This document shows, in pieces, positions 12,525-25,121 of a stretch of DNA of 64,000 nucleotides. The position numbers and the translations under genes were made by a program. The first letter of the stretch is position 1. Every line of letters starts with the position of its first letter. This DNA is from Colius striatus (Eukaryota; Chordata; Aves; Coliiformes; Coliidae): positions 137,498,171 to 137,562,170 of the forward strand of contig NC_084759.1 in the NCBI RefSeq assembly GCF_028858725.1. The letters run 5' to 3'. Below the pieces are notes generated by a model, which saw only the letters and a list, made by a program, of their open reading frames with translations, was not told where the DNA came from and did no database searches.

Positions 12525-13038
12525 CATGAGACTGCATCTGTAATATTGTGTCCAGTTCTGGGCCTTTCAGTTCAAGGAGTTCAAGGGAGCTACTGGATAG
12601 AGTTCAGCATAGGACCACCAAGATGATGAAGGGAGTGGAGCATCTCCCTTATGATGAAAGACTGAGAGAGCTGAGGCTCTTTAGCCTGGAGAAGAGGAGA
12701 CTGAGGAGTGACCTCATTAATGTTTACAATTATGTAAAGGATGGGTGTCAGGAGGATGGAGCCAGGCTGTTCTCAGTGATGGCCAATGACAAGTGGCAAT
12801 GGGTACAAATTGGAACATAAGAGATTCCAAAGAAAGATAAGGAAAAACTTCTTTTCTGTGAGAGTGACAGAGTACTGTAATGAGCTTCCCAGATAGGTTG
12901 TGGAGTCTCCTTCTCTAGGGACATTCAAAATCCACCTGGATGAATTCCTGTGTGACCTGCTCTAGGTGGCCCTGCTCTGGCAGGGGAGTTAGACTAGATG
13001 AGGTCCCTTCCAACCCTTAAGATTCTGTGATTCTGTGA
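12525..13038 (+). mobile_element. CR1 LINE, 5'-truncated 3' fragment
   Basis: The forward strand carries the 3' end of the CR1 reverse-transcriptase ORF. One frame (12548-12820) encodes a block resembling LDRVQHRTTKMMKGVEHLPY with RLRELRLFSLEKRRLRSDLI, the well-known CR1 C-terminal region. The short CR1 3' UTR follows and ends in the octamer tail gattctgtgattctgtg. About 0.5 kb remains, with frameshifts; not functional. Confidence 0.93.
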
Positions 13039-16000
13039 AAGCTTCTGTAACACAGATAATATCAATGTTACACCCAGGTCTACAAATAATTCCAGAAAAA
13101 TCCAAGTTCCAGAAACCCCAGGAATTTTACACAGATGAAATAATGGTGTGTCTTTCTCCTTCTGTAGATGGTATCTTTACTTTGGATAAATATATTGGCA
13201 GTTCTAGAAACACTCCTGCTCTACACTGAAGATACAGACTCAGTCAGTGACTCATGCTAACATCATTTCCCTTTTGCTTCTGTTGTTTGGCTATTTCTGT
13301 ACATTGTTTTTTTATATTACAGGGTTTTTGATGAGAGCATCTTTTGCACCTGTTGCTTGATTTTCCCAGGAGGTAATGTTTTATCAAAGATGTGTTGATA
13401 ATTGATGTCAGACTAGAAATGCGATTCTAGTCAGATCTGATGATTCATGTCCAGATATTTACCCCAGATGTAACTCGGTAAAGCGAGCTTTTTCAAACAA
13501 CTAAGGCTTTACATCATTCTTCACGACAGTGCCAAATTGATAATAGCATAAGCCCTTCTACAGTTGCTATTAAATGAGCCTCTGGCTCAGTGTACTCCAC
13601 GCTTCAAGGCTGTGTCACTTGCCTACCTTTTCAACATGCCCTGCTTTTTGTTCCCTTGAGAAGAGCAAGTAGAAGTTTCTTCAAGGAAGTATTTTGTTCT
13701 TCAACATGCAACTATCACAGAATATACAAAAAAACCCATGATCAACCGAGTGTCATTTTCCAAAAGTTTTTTATCCTATTACCTCTTCTCACTTCTACTC
13801 AAAGGTTTCACCAGAAAGGCAGGGAGACCCCTGGGACTCTGGTTTGATTACAAGGCCACATTACTGCTTCTGGGATCAAAACTGGTGTCTTTGTCCAGTG
13901 CAATAGTTGTGTCAGTATGCTCAGAGCTAGTTATAATGCCTCTGAGCTCCATCACTGGGAAGATATTCCAGGAAGGAAGATAATTCAGTTGTATTCTAAG
14001 GTGGTAAGAGAAGTTGTTAACCAGGAAAGCTATTTTGTAGGCAAATTTGCAACTACACCAGACCAGGCATGTTTTTGAATAAAGATGGCAAAACAGATAG
14101 TTTAGAAATAATTACAGCCAACTTGGTGGGCCATCAATCATGATAATTTCACTGAAAACAGTGAAGAAATAGCCAAGCACGTGAATTTTTGTCACACCAT
14201 GGGAGGTTTAAGGGCATGAGCCTTATGTTTACCCAAATGTTGTTTGAGGCTATCAAAAAGCCCTTTAATGACATTATCAAAGTCCTTCTGTCAGAATAAT
14301 TATGGGAGATAGAGCCTTATCTCAAAATGCAGTGCAGTTATTTGGCATTTCTTTACTTTTTGGTGTGTAATCAAGCAGACATAATGACCTATGACTAACT
14401 GTTTATATGATATTTTCTGGTTGTTTATCAAGGAGAAAAAAAATCCCCAACCCAGCAGCCCTAAACTCAGGTTTCTATAAACATTAGAATCATGACATGC
14501 AAAGACCGAGCTCTCCTACGGGTTTTGTGTCTCCATTACCAACAAGTCCTGTCTATACTGGCACAAAAATAAATTGGAAATAGAATACTAGCTGTTTCAG
14601 AATAAACAGGAAATATTTCAGGCTGTCAAATTAAATTCAAGGCATTTTGAACATTTTAACAACAGAGCAGAAATGTAACATTTGATTCAGTACACCAGTT
14701 TTTCACTGGAATATATTGTCATTTTGCCTACCTCTAGTTTGGAATATGTTCAAGGTTCTTTCCAGCTGAAACTGTTAATATGGGTTTGAATCACATGTTA
14801 ATTTCTCTAGTGTTACGTATCTTTGTAATTAATTAAGATTTTATTCTGAGAAAAAAAAGTATAACTTAATTACAGGCCAAGTCAGCCAAGAAGAAAAAAG
14901 CAAAAAAATTCCTGCTACAAGTTTGCCCAAAGTTTGAAGCTGAGCAGGTTCCCTCATGAGACCCCTCTGGGGTGATCTGTAAGATCAGGAACTGCTTTTT
15001 AGAGAAGGTAAGTGATTTGTTTATGTGTGCCTATAGATATGGAGGGTGGAGAGTGGTCATGGAAAACACTCAAGCGTGCTGTATGTGTCCAAAGATGTTT
15101 GTCCATCTCTTCTACCAGATCTGCATCATGGACACAGTGGACTTTGGAGCCCAAGCCTTGCCTAATGCACCAGCAGCACTCTGCAGGAGATAGCAGCAGC
15201 CCTTAGCTTAAGTTTCAAAACTCATTGTCTCAAGGTTAAGAAAATTGGGACATAGTTTCTCCCTCGTGAAGTCAGGACTCTTTTAAGCATCAAAGAAAAC
15301 CTGGACATGGTATCCATGGCACAACCAAGTACAGCACAGTGCAGTTATCATGTGGGTTTGGACAGACTGTGTTTTGCATGTGTAATAAATTGATCTCCTC
15401 TGAGTCCATTGATGTGGTCGTTGAACTTAGGGTCCCACTTTAGCTCTTGGGACCAGTCCCAGCTCCATAAGATGAGCTGCTTGAGGCCAGGTGTGACTTG
15501 CACTGATGTAGGAAGAGCAAAGGAAGCACTCAGAATGACTGGAAAGTCCAAGAGGCTGAAGCTGATGTTTAAGCAAGAACTTCCCATGCAGCCACTCTCC
15601 CCATGCTGGAAGAGCTCTGACTTGGCTCACCCACTGGATGCACATTGCTTTTTGGGTGTCTCTGGCACATAGCCTGGTGGCTGGCAAGTGGGACTGGAAA
15701 CAGAAAGCCTGTGACTGATTTCCAGTGGAACTGAAGTGCTGCTTTTTCCATATGGCTTCTAAAGGAGAGGTAAAGGGATTACCACATTTAGTGAAAAAAG
15801 AGAGTAGGAAGTTCTGAGTGATCAAGGCTTACAAGGAAGCAATGGGCCAACTAATTTGGGTAGATCAGTGGAGTAAACGTAAAAGAGAGGCAACACAGAA
15901 ATTGTTATAAGGGAAATACAGATGGACAAAGTATTCTTATGGAATCCTCAAGATTTTGTCAGAATAAGACTTACGTGCTAAAGGGAAAATAGTCTGAATA

Positions 16001-19000
16001 TTTCTAAAATCATTAGAACAGATTTGCATCTTAAACCAGAGACATTCTGAGTCAGTGACTGTCATACTTAAACAATTCCTCTCCTCAGACATTATTCTAT
16101 AAGGCATTTATATAGAAATGCAGCATTTTCTTCACCTTCAAAATCACCAGGTAAGAAATAAGAAATCATCAATGGAGTTTTGTTTTGCAGTAGGTCATAC
16201 TGCTGCATAAATAAATGAGTGTTCTTCCTGTTACCTGCAAAAATAGTAAATGAATTAATTTTTCTTGAACAAACGTTAATTTTATTATCATCTCATTGAT
16301 GAACACTGATTTTATGCATTAGCTTGTATCTCTCAAATTAGTAATATACTAGATCTCAGACTTGGATTTCTTAAACATCTGTTGAGTTCTGTCATTCCCA
16401 TAGCTCGGACAGTGTTTTCTCGGGAGAGGTATTAATGCAATTTCAATCAGAATGCCATTCTCCAATACCCTGCTTTTAGGTGGCTCAATATACCTTCAGC
16501 CATGGCTATTGAGCTTTCCTACAGAAGGTCCATATAGCAGTCGTGCAAGAGAGCCGTGGCTTGTCCTCTGCAGCTGTTGGTGACCCTACTCATTATGATC
16601 CTCAGATGTATCTCGCTGACAACAAAATTAGTTACTTGTCTGGCTCACTTACATGGGGATGTTGGAACTGTGAGATAGCCCTACAAAAGGTCTGAATTCA
16701 TCATGAAGAACGGGAGAGCACAGCTCTACCTGAATGTGATGTGATTCATTGCTTGAGTGTGCTGTACCTACATGGACATTTAGAGCATAGCTTCAGGGTG
16801 AGATAGTTCCATTTCTCTTGCTAGACTCCAACAAGAGCCAACATATATTAGCAATATATAAATTCATAGAGTTTGTGCTCAGGTCCTGACTTAACCTGAC
16901 AAGACGAAGGAAACCTGAAATATTGATCCAGTCCTAATAACAATGATGATATGACCTGAAATATCTAAGAAGTACTGCTAAGATTTATGTCTTGATTGTT
17001 TCAACTCTTTTTTAAAGCTGCGGGAACATGCACGAGAAAACAACTTAAATGTAAAAGATGACAGATCAATTTATATACAGATTTTCATTCTCCATAGCCA
17101 GCAGAAGGTATGAATCATAGAAGATTATCATGGCCAATTATAATATTATATCAGCTGAAGAATGGCTCATTGGGATATCTGGTTTGGAAAGAGGAACAAG
17201 TCAACACATTAATAAAATTGCAAGTAAAGGAAAGAATTGATTAAATATGGCTTTAGGAGACTGTGAAGAAGTTTCCTATCAATGCTTAAAAGCACTGATC
17301 TGTGTATTTAAAAGATGATCATGACTTTAGAGGTAGAGTTCCATTTTTGGGTGCCCTATTTTAGATAATTTAGGTGTCAATTTGATTTTTAATGTGTTTC
17401 TACTGACCAATCTCCAAAAATCTAGTACTGAGCTCACTGAATAATGCATTTCTTAATAAAAACAATCACGTCATCTCAAAAATGTTTGAACTTACAATTT
17501 TTAGGAATTTTTAAAGTGAAAACACACAAACAGATTCAACCCCTCTGAAGATAATAGGTGTTCACCAATCCCTGATTTGCTTTAACCTGCAAATACATGA
17601 TCTTATTTTGATCAGTAAAATGGTTGTGTCAGAAAACTGTATAAACCAGCAATACAGGAAAAAAGAGGAAATAAGTGCTGCAGTCAAAGGTATAACCACA
17701 GCTGAGTGAACTTAACCTAATGAATGCAGCTGACACTTGTTACTTCGATAAAGAAGACACTTGAGCATGAGCTTTACAAACTTACTACAGTTTCTGGGAA
17801 AGTGTTTGGATTGAAGGCCAAAAACTTGTCCTGAAAACTAAAAGGTAAATATGCATTCAAGACTGTTATAGTTCAAAGCTATAACTTACAATGGCAGAGC
17901 TGTCAACTTTTGGCAAAAAGTACTATTCCAAAACACTTACAATCTACAATATCTTTTTCAGACATGAAAAGCTGATCCAAAATGAGGGAGTAGTGCAATA
18001 ACTATTAATGAAGGATGAAATGTTCCTGATATTTTAGAATAGAAAATACTTCCATAAGCACTTCTTGTATGTTGATTGTGATCCAAATTAATTCAGATGG
18101 AAGATTTCAAAGCACTTAGATGGTCTTGCTTCATTATTGAATGTGAGTTAAGAGTTTTTGAGATTGAATCCATTGGGATTTGATTATAAACTAATCTGAA
18201 AGACAAAACTTTCACTTAGAAGTTTGGTTTATTTGATTAATAAATGCTGTGGTTAATGTTATTTTATCTGTGCTTATTAAGCTAGCGTTTCTTGACAGAA
18301 GAAATAAGCCTGTAATAGAGCAAAGAAGTGAATATAGATATCTCAAATGTCAAGTTAGTCTGTCTAAATTCAATGTTTAAAAATATCATTACCTCGAGTT
18401 TATATGTGATCCTCTAGTGAAGTTCCTCTAGTGAATGCTCCTTCTCACATAATATCATTTACATGTTTAATGTGTTAATACACATTAATAGTTATTTCCA
18501 GCTCAGTTTTCCTCCATTCTCCTCTGACTGCATAGTGTTGATAGAGATAAATCGAAGGTCTGAAGATACTGATGGAAACTACAGTGGAAATACCATGATT
18601 TCCATTTGTTTCTGTAGATCCTAGAAGACACTGTCTGAGAGAAATATTGAAGGTCCAGAAAAAACCAAAAATACCTAATGTTGATCATAGAGCTCTCACT
18701 GTGAGCAGGTAAGTTGCAGCAACTTGGAAAGAGATGACTACAAGTAGAAAAGTACCTCTTTAGCATGTTTTTCTCTTTCTTGAACTAGAAATTGCACAGT
18801 ACTGGGATTCACTCCTGTGTTAATACAAACAATCCTAGCCCTGAATACAGACCCTACCCAGAGGTTGCCTTTTTGGGTGAACTGGGATGCAGTATTTGCA
18901 GACATTCTTTGTTAATGATGTCAGAAGTTGGACCAGAAAATTTTGCCTTTTCCCCGTATTCCCATGTCTTTGTTCTCTTTTAATTCAACTTTCAAAATAG

Positions 19001-21461
19001 CACTTATTCCTACATGTACTCTCTGCTCTGTATTATAACTGTTTTTACCAAATCAGCTGGTTTAAGTAGTTCATTGATTTGATCCATTTTTATTCTGATT
19101 TTGAATGTTCACACATCCATCCATAAGTATCTGTTGCTAAGACAGTTTTATTCTCCAGTGTTACATTTGTTGAAAACTTCAATCTTCCTGAAGCTTTTCA
19201 GGAACAACAGGAATGTTCAATGCATGATCTGTTGTTGCTTTCCAATGTATACCAGTGAATAACAGTGTTGGCATTTATTGCAATTTCAAATTGACTGCAG
19301 GCTAGTAAAGTTCATCTTTTATTGAGTAATGTGATCAGTATAGAGGCAATGACAACTCATTCAATGTCAGGTCTTCCAGACCTGCTGATGTTTGCATGAC
19401 CTTAAGAACTAGCTGTTGAATTACTTAAAGCCTGGGAGAATTTGGTCAACACAGATGGAATAAGAGCAGTTATCAGATCTTAATGGCAAAAGCTTCTTTT
19501 CCATAACACTTCTTTTCAATCAACTCAATGCATTCCTAAAGTCAATGAAAACAGCAAACAATTTTAAATCCCGTGTATTAAAATGAGGATTAAAAAAAGA
19601 CTAGTGGGCTGAAATTAATGGTGATTCAGAAATGAGTCAGCTATTCAACTCTCTTTCAAAATCTGTTTTCAAGAAAAAAAAAGAATAGTATGAATAATTG
19701 GAAATTGAGAAGCTTTTGCAAGTAAATACTTGCAGGTACTTTTGTGTGTGTAAGTAAAGAATTCCAGAAAGCAAGCACGAGAACGTGCAGTAAGAAAACT
19801 AACTAGTGCTATTACTGACTACTAGCAAATATCTTTTTAAAAATAGAGTAACTGCTAAAATTCCAGGTGAATGTAGCAAACAATTTGACTTTTTGAAAGA
19901 TTAGAGAGGTCTGATTGCTATATGAGATATTCACCCATTAGTAAAGCACATATGTGGTTCATTCCTGGGTAGGTCTGTGACCCTAATCCAAGAGGGCACT
20001 CAGGGTGGACATGCACAGTGCTGTAGAGCATCCTTTGTGTTTTCACATCACTCCACAATATTTTACACCAGTACATTAAATTAATGATATTTTTAAAATT
20101 CCAATAATTTTGTTAGAAAAGAAAATTCATATGTTTAAAACTAAAGCCACCAGTTGATGTTATGCTGCATTGGATAAAATGCATGAAAATAGGATCTTTG
20201 GCAGAGAAATCCGTTCTGTAAATCCTAGAACAAAAAAAAACCAGAGCTGTCTTTAACATTGTTTCAGAGGAGCACTAATGAGTCCGCTTGTCAGTTTGGA
20301 CAGGTAAGTGAAGTTACTTACAGCGAATGGATTTGCACCATTAGATAACCTGTCACCAATATAAAATTTAAAGATTAATTTTTTGCCTTTGTTTTGTCAT
20401 ATATCTGTAATGTATATTATTGTCTGTAGATCCCTCTTCAGAATAAAACTATAACAACATCCATGGGGTAGTGTACCATATAAAACCTGAAAGAGCTTTT
20501 CTCATGCATTGCATCAATTCAGACATAAACTTTTCATCAACATTTTTGTTGGCTTCTGCACTTGTAGGCCTCATTGTTCAAATGCTTTCAGTTTTTATCT
20601 TTGTTTGCATCCTTTCTACTCTGAAAGACTGTTATTTGTAATTTTCCTTCCATGCTCCTTTATGAAGCTCAGAGCTTAATGTTTGCAAGAAACGTATCTT
20701 GCTGGTAAGCTGTCATTCTGGAAACACGAGGAGGTGTCTGTTCAACTGCTGAGGTTGTCTCTGCAGTGATCTCATTTGGACCAAATCAGTAATATGAAGA
20801 GGGGATAGACTGAGGCATTTTAAGTGTGAAAGATAAAAGCTTTTTTTCTCACACTGTTTGCCAAGAAACCCCATGTATCCAGGAAAAAAAAACCAACAAC
20901 AAAACAGTTCAAAACAACACAAAGAAAACCAAGCCCCACCTCCCTGCCCTTCTTCAATTGCTACTACAGCTTTCTGTTTTGTGGGTTGTAAACTATGCCT
21001 CTCTGGGTTTAGAGACATTGCTTGTAATATTCAGAACTTCAGTACGTAACAGGAGGCACACACTTAAATAAAATCAGTCTGGCTTTCAAGTAAATTAAAT
21101 GATATATGAATATATTTACAGTAGTAGATAAAAGACTAGATGTAGGCATTCAATGTTGATTACTGAGTAAAAATTGTGGCTGCAGGGACAAATTATTGCT
21201 GAAACACATTTATACAGTAATTGTTGTCCTCCTAAAAAAGCAAAAATGAAGAAAAGTATTTAAGCTTCCAGAACTGTAAACATGCTCAAAATTATCTTTC
21301 AAGTCTTCTTCAAATCTCTCCTGAACATATTTATAAGCACTTATCATTGTTTCCTGATGATTTCCTAGTTAACAATATGTATCTTGCCCTACCTTAAATG
21401 TGTGCATCTTGCAGTGGAGATTGCCATTTTGTGTGTGCATAATGTTTCCTACAGAAACATG
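13039..21461. other. 8.4-kb tail-to-tail interval, nothing recognised
   Basis: AT-rich sequence between the CR1 fragments, downstream of both convergent genes. The open frames present (for example minus strand 15427-15825, 132 codons) have no recognisable domain and no flanking splice pattern. A locally less AT-rich patch lies at about 15040-15790. No tRNA, rRNA, CRISPR-like or long tandem structure was seen. Confidence 0.45.
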
Positions 21462-22862
21462 GAATCATAGAATGATAGGAGTAGGAAGGGACTTTTAGAG
21501 ATCATCTAGTCCAACCCCTTGCTAAGACAGGTTCACTTCAATGAGATCACACAGGATTGTGTCCATGTGGGTTTTGAAACTGTCCAGCTTTGGAGACTGC
21601 ATTCTCCTTGGGCAGCTTGCTCTGAATCTCCTTCACCTGAACACTAAGGTAGTATTTCCTTATGTTTGAATGAAACTTTTTGTATTCCAGCTTATGTCCA
21701 TTACCAGTTGTCTTGACACTAGAGAAAACAGGAAAAACTGCCACCCATCCTTTTGACATATACCTTTTAAATACTTGTGTTAATGAGATCCTCCTTTAGT
21801 CTTCTCTAGACTAAACAGCCCCAGTTCCCACAGCCTTTCCTCATAAGAAAGATGCTCCAGTCCCCTGATCATCTTGGTGGCCCTGCAGTGGACTCTCTCC
21901 AGCAGTTCCCTGCCCCTCTTGAGCTGGGAAGCCCAGAATTTGACACAGGACTCTAGAAGAGGCCTCACCAGGGCTGATCTGCTGGACATACTCTTCTTGA
22001 TGCATCCCAGAATGCCATTGGCCTTCTTGGCCATGAGGATACATTTTTGATTCATGTTTAGTTTGCTGTCCTCCCAGGTCTCTCTGCAGAGCTGCTACCC
22101 AGTAGGTCAATCCCCAGTCTGTACTGGTCCATGGGATTATTCCTTCTCAAATGCAGGACTCTGCACTTGTCCTTGTTGAACCTCATAAGTTTCCTCTCTG
22201 CCCATATCTCAAGCCGGTCGAGATCCTGCTGAATGGCAGCACAGCCTTCTGGGGAATCAGCCAGTCCTCCCAGTTTGGTGTCATCAGCGAACTTGCTGAG
22301 GGTACACTCTGTCCCCTCATCCAGGTCGTTGATGAAGGTATTGAATAAAACTGCCCCCAGAACTGATCCCTGTAGAGCCCACTGGCCACAGGCCTCCAAC
22401 TTGATTGTGTGCCATTGATCACCACCCTCTGGGCTCTGTCATTCAGCCAGCTCTCCATCCACCTCACTATCCACTCATCCAGCCCACACTGCCTGAGCTT
22501 TTTGATGAGGATGTTATGGGAGATGGTGTCAAAAGCTTTACTGAAGTCTCTGCATCCTCTGTCACCAGGGCACCCTCCTCGGTCAGCAGGCCCACATGCT
22601 TCCTAATCTTCCTTTTGTTACTGATGTACTTGAAGAACCCCTTCTGGTTTTCCTTTACATCACTTGCCAGGTTTTAACTCCAAAAGGGCTTTAGCCTTCC
22701 TGGTTTCATCCCTACATGCTCTGGCAATATTTCTATACTCTTCCCAAGTGACCAGGCCCTTTTTCCACCTTCCACAAATGTTTTCTTCTCTATGAGTCTC
22801 TGTAGTAGCTCCTTGTTCATTCATACAGGCAGAGGGCTCTCCAGTGCAGCAGTAGCACAAAT
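21462..22862 (-). mobile_element. CR1 LINE, 1.4 kb, internally deleted
   Basis: Minus-strand CR1. The 3' tail is at 21462 (aatcatagaatgatagg on the plus strand), followed by the 3' UTR and reverse-transcriptase ORF fragments. These include the RT catalytic region with FADDTKLGG (in the frame 22058-22399) and the C-terminal block ELLERVHCRATKMIRG (21780-22055). Beyond this, frames at 22183-22467 carry a [15 protein letters not shown]-type block and 22660-22860 carries the more N-terminal region. Near 22545-22550 the sequence jumps from the N-terminal EDAE region straight to the SKAFDTISHNIL region, so the first RT motifs are missing. Multiple frame changes; inactive. Confidence 0.93.
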
Positions 22863-23868
22863 ATTAATTTCAGAGTTCTTCAATAAGAGAAAATATTTTG
22901 CCCTGTTTACTCTGCTTCCACCATAGATCCATGACGTACACTTGAAGGTTTTTAATGACGGAGGGAAAAAAATTTTTTCAAGTCTGTCAACAAATCAAAG
23001 TGTTACACTTTCTGTCTTTCTCTTTCAGGTGCTAAGCTGCTGTGACACTTAGAGGCAGCTATATTTTTCCACAAGAAAAGGGTAAACTGCTTCAATAAAC
23101 AGGTTATGACCTTCTTCTGACAGCCTTCCTCTCTATATCCAAAGATGGCAGTTTATTGACACCTCCTTGACCTCATGAGCCTGGAGTAATAGTTTCCTGA
23201 ATCTGCTGCAGGCCATGATACTTTTTTCTGACATTGTCAATTCAGACTGCATAATGTCATAATCTGTCATCTGGAATTAGCTCTTGTTTTCAGTTAAAAC
23301 TGGTATAATTTGTCATATAAAATTTGTTTTCAAAGATCATAGAATCTCTATTAAATTAAAATTATTCCACCCAAAACTCTGGCTTTAAATCATCGTAAGA
23401 AATTATATATACATCAAGATATGTTAATAAAATATCATTTGGACAAAGCAGCTGAAAGGCAAGCTGAACTAGACAATTGGAATTACTTTCCCTGCAAAAA
23501 GTCACTCCTGATTTCAATATTTAGATGAGGTTTTTCATTCCTTTGAGTCCCACTGGTCATTCTGACTTTATCTGTATATGTAAAAACATTTGCAAATGCA
23601 ATTGTAAGATAAACTCAAGCAAAGTATTACATCAGCTTTTCCAGATGGAGAATATCTGCTTCCAGTAACTATCACTTTATCTGGGAAAAAAAAGTTCCAT
23701 TCTTTTTCCTTCAGCTGCTGCAATCACTACTAAGTGACTATCATTACAGACAATACATTTCAGAGCAACTCAGCATTTTGCACTAACATGTCCATTAACT
23801 ATATCTCACTGAACCTTGAACATCTATTTTAAACTATCAACTGGAGAATTCAATCACAGTTGTGAAAT
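22863..23868. other. Intergenic, nothing recognised
   Basis: AT-rich sequence between the CR1 element and the probable 3' end of SLCO1B. No exon, repeat family or RNA gene was recognised. Confidence 0.45.
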
Positions 23869-24913
23869 GATACACAAGTACGCATCTTTTTATTTAAAGT
23901 AACAACAATTGTCAAGCTCTGAGTACTGCAAATATGATGAACACAAACCAACAAATACACAAAAGTAACTTTGCATGTATGAGCTAAAGGCTTAAGCTGA
24001 GAAAGTTTTAAGGTGCATGAGAACACAGATGAGTGTTTTACCTTCCTGATGATGAACTTCTCCCAGAATAAAGACTGAACACGATAAATTGTATATAGTC
24101 TGCAGTAGTCATAGGGTAATGTTGTTGTTTGAGTGTCCTCTGCTGGAAAGTATGCGGCATAGCAATAAAGCCACCAGCATATGCTGGATGGGTTTTGCTT
24201 ACAGATAAAATATCACTACAAAATTCAGAAGATTTCTTATGTTTCACAGTCAATTTTAAAAAAGCTTTTAATAAAATGCTACACCTTTGAGAATTTTAAA
24301 AACAACTGTTTCTTTTATGGCAACCTTTTTGTAATTTTAAGTAGGTGTAAACTTTTCAGCTCAACTAAGATAAAATGTTTCTTTGAAAAATACTGCTTTT
24401 GTCAATTTTGAAATGGAAAATTGTTTCAGTGATTCTTTTAGTTAAAGTGGATATGTTTTGCTTAAAGGCTTTGGTTTTACTGTGAGTTCTGACTGAATTT
24501 GATAATATCAGAAAGTTACTGTTAGCCTTGAGCATACTATTCCTGTGTCAGTTTACTGCATGGATTTACATCAGATTTTGTGGGCTTTTGTCGTATGACT
24601 GTTCAGCTAGTAGTTTTCTTTGACCTCTTTAAAAATTGCAGACTGTCTCTATTGGAAATGGCAAAGGAGACTTTCCTTTTTCTGTTGAGAATTTGATTCA
24701 GTTCATGTAAGTTGTTCTGTCTGTTGCTGATAATCAGGTACACATGAGGTACTTTCATACTTGTACGTTAGTTTTTACTGTTGTTGATCACAGGTTTTCT
24801 ATTAGTTTTACCTTCTAGACAGTGTTATTTGTTATTTAGTTGTTAATAACATTGTGAAAGTTGTTTCTAAAAGAAGCTGTCCTGATTCATGAGACATTGG
24901 TCTAAGTGGCTTT
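23869..24913 (-). other. SLCO1B1: Probable 3' UTR of SLCO1B
   Basis: Downstream of the stop codon on the minus strand, an ATTAAA lies at 24267-24272 and a canonical AATAAA at 23889-23894. The latter is followed by a GT-rich run (ttgtgtatc, then aactgtg), which fits a cleavage site near 23870. The sequence is AT-rich without coding potential. The extent is inferred from motifs only. Confidence 0.45.
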
Positions 24914-25121
24914 CTAAATACACGATTCATTCTCTGCATCAGAAGAACCTGGCAAATGTTCTTTGATCTTGCAATTATCTTCAGAAGCATCTTCTTTTTC
25001 TCCATTCTCTATGGGCTTAGAGTTGTTTTTCTGAAAGTGTTTCTTCATCAACATATAAAAAATAATTGCAATCAAGTAGGAAGGACCTCTTAACACCGCT
25101 GATACACCAAGGTATACATAC
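24914..25121 (-). CDS. SLCO1B1: SLCO1B terminal coding exon 14 with stop
   Basis: 208 nt after gtcctacag, residues 636-704. It encodes [14 protein letters not shown]12 and a long charged cytoplasmic tail ending DAENESCI, stop tag at 24916-24914. The LRGPSYL region and the tail resemble OATP1B more than 1A or 1C1. The final S-C-I is compatible with a class I PDZ ligand. Confidence 0.94.

Noticed and set aside
15427-15825. Minus-strand frame of 132 codons in the tail-to-tail interval
   Set aside because: No domain, no convincing start context, and overlapping plus-strand frames of similar length indicate chance openness in a less AT-rich patch.
20276-20315. Hammerhead-like string ctaatgagtccg
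   Set aside because: The core would need CUGAUGA and a paired GAAA; here the core is CUAAUGA and no matching GAAA stem was found.
22151-22677. Plus-strand frames over the CR1 at 22.1-22.7 kb
   Set aside because: They are antisense shadows of the minus-strand CR1 reverse-transcriptase remnants.
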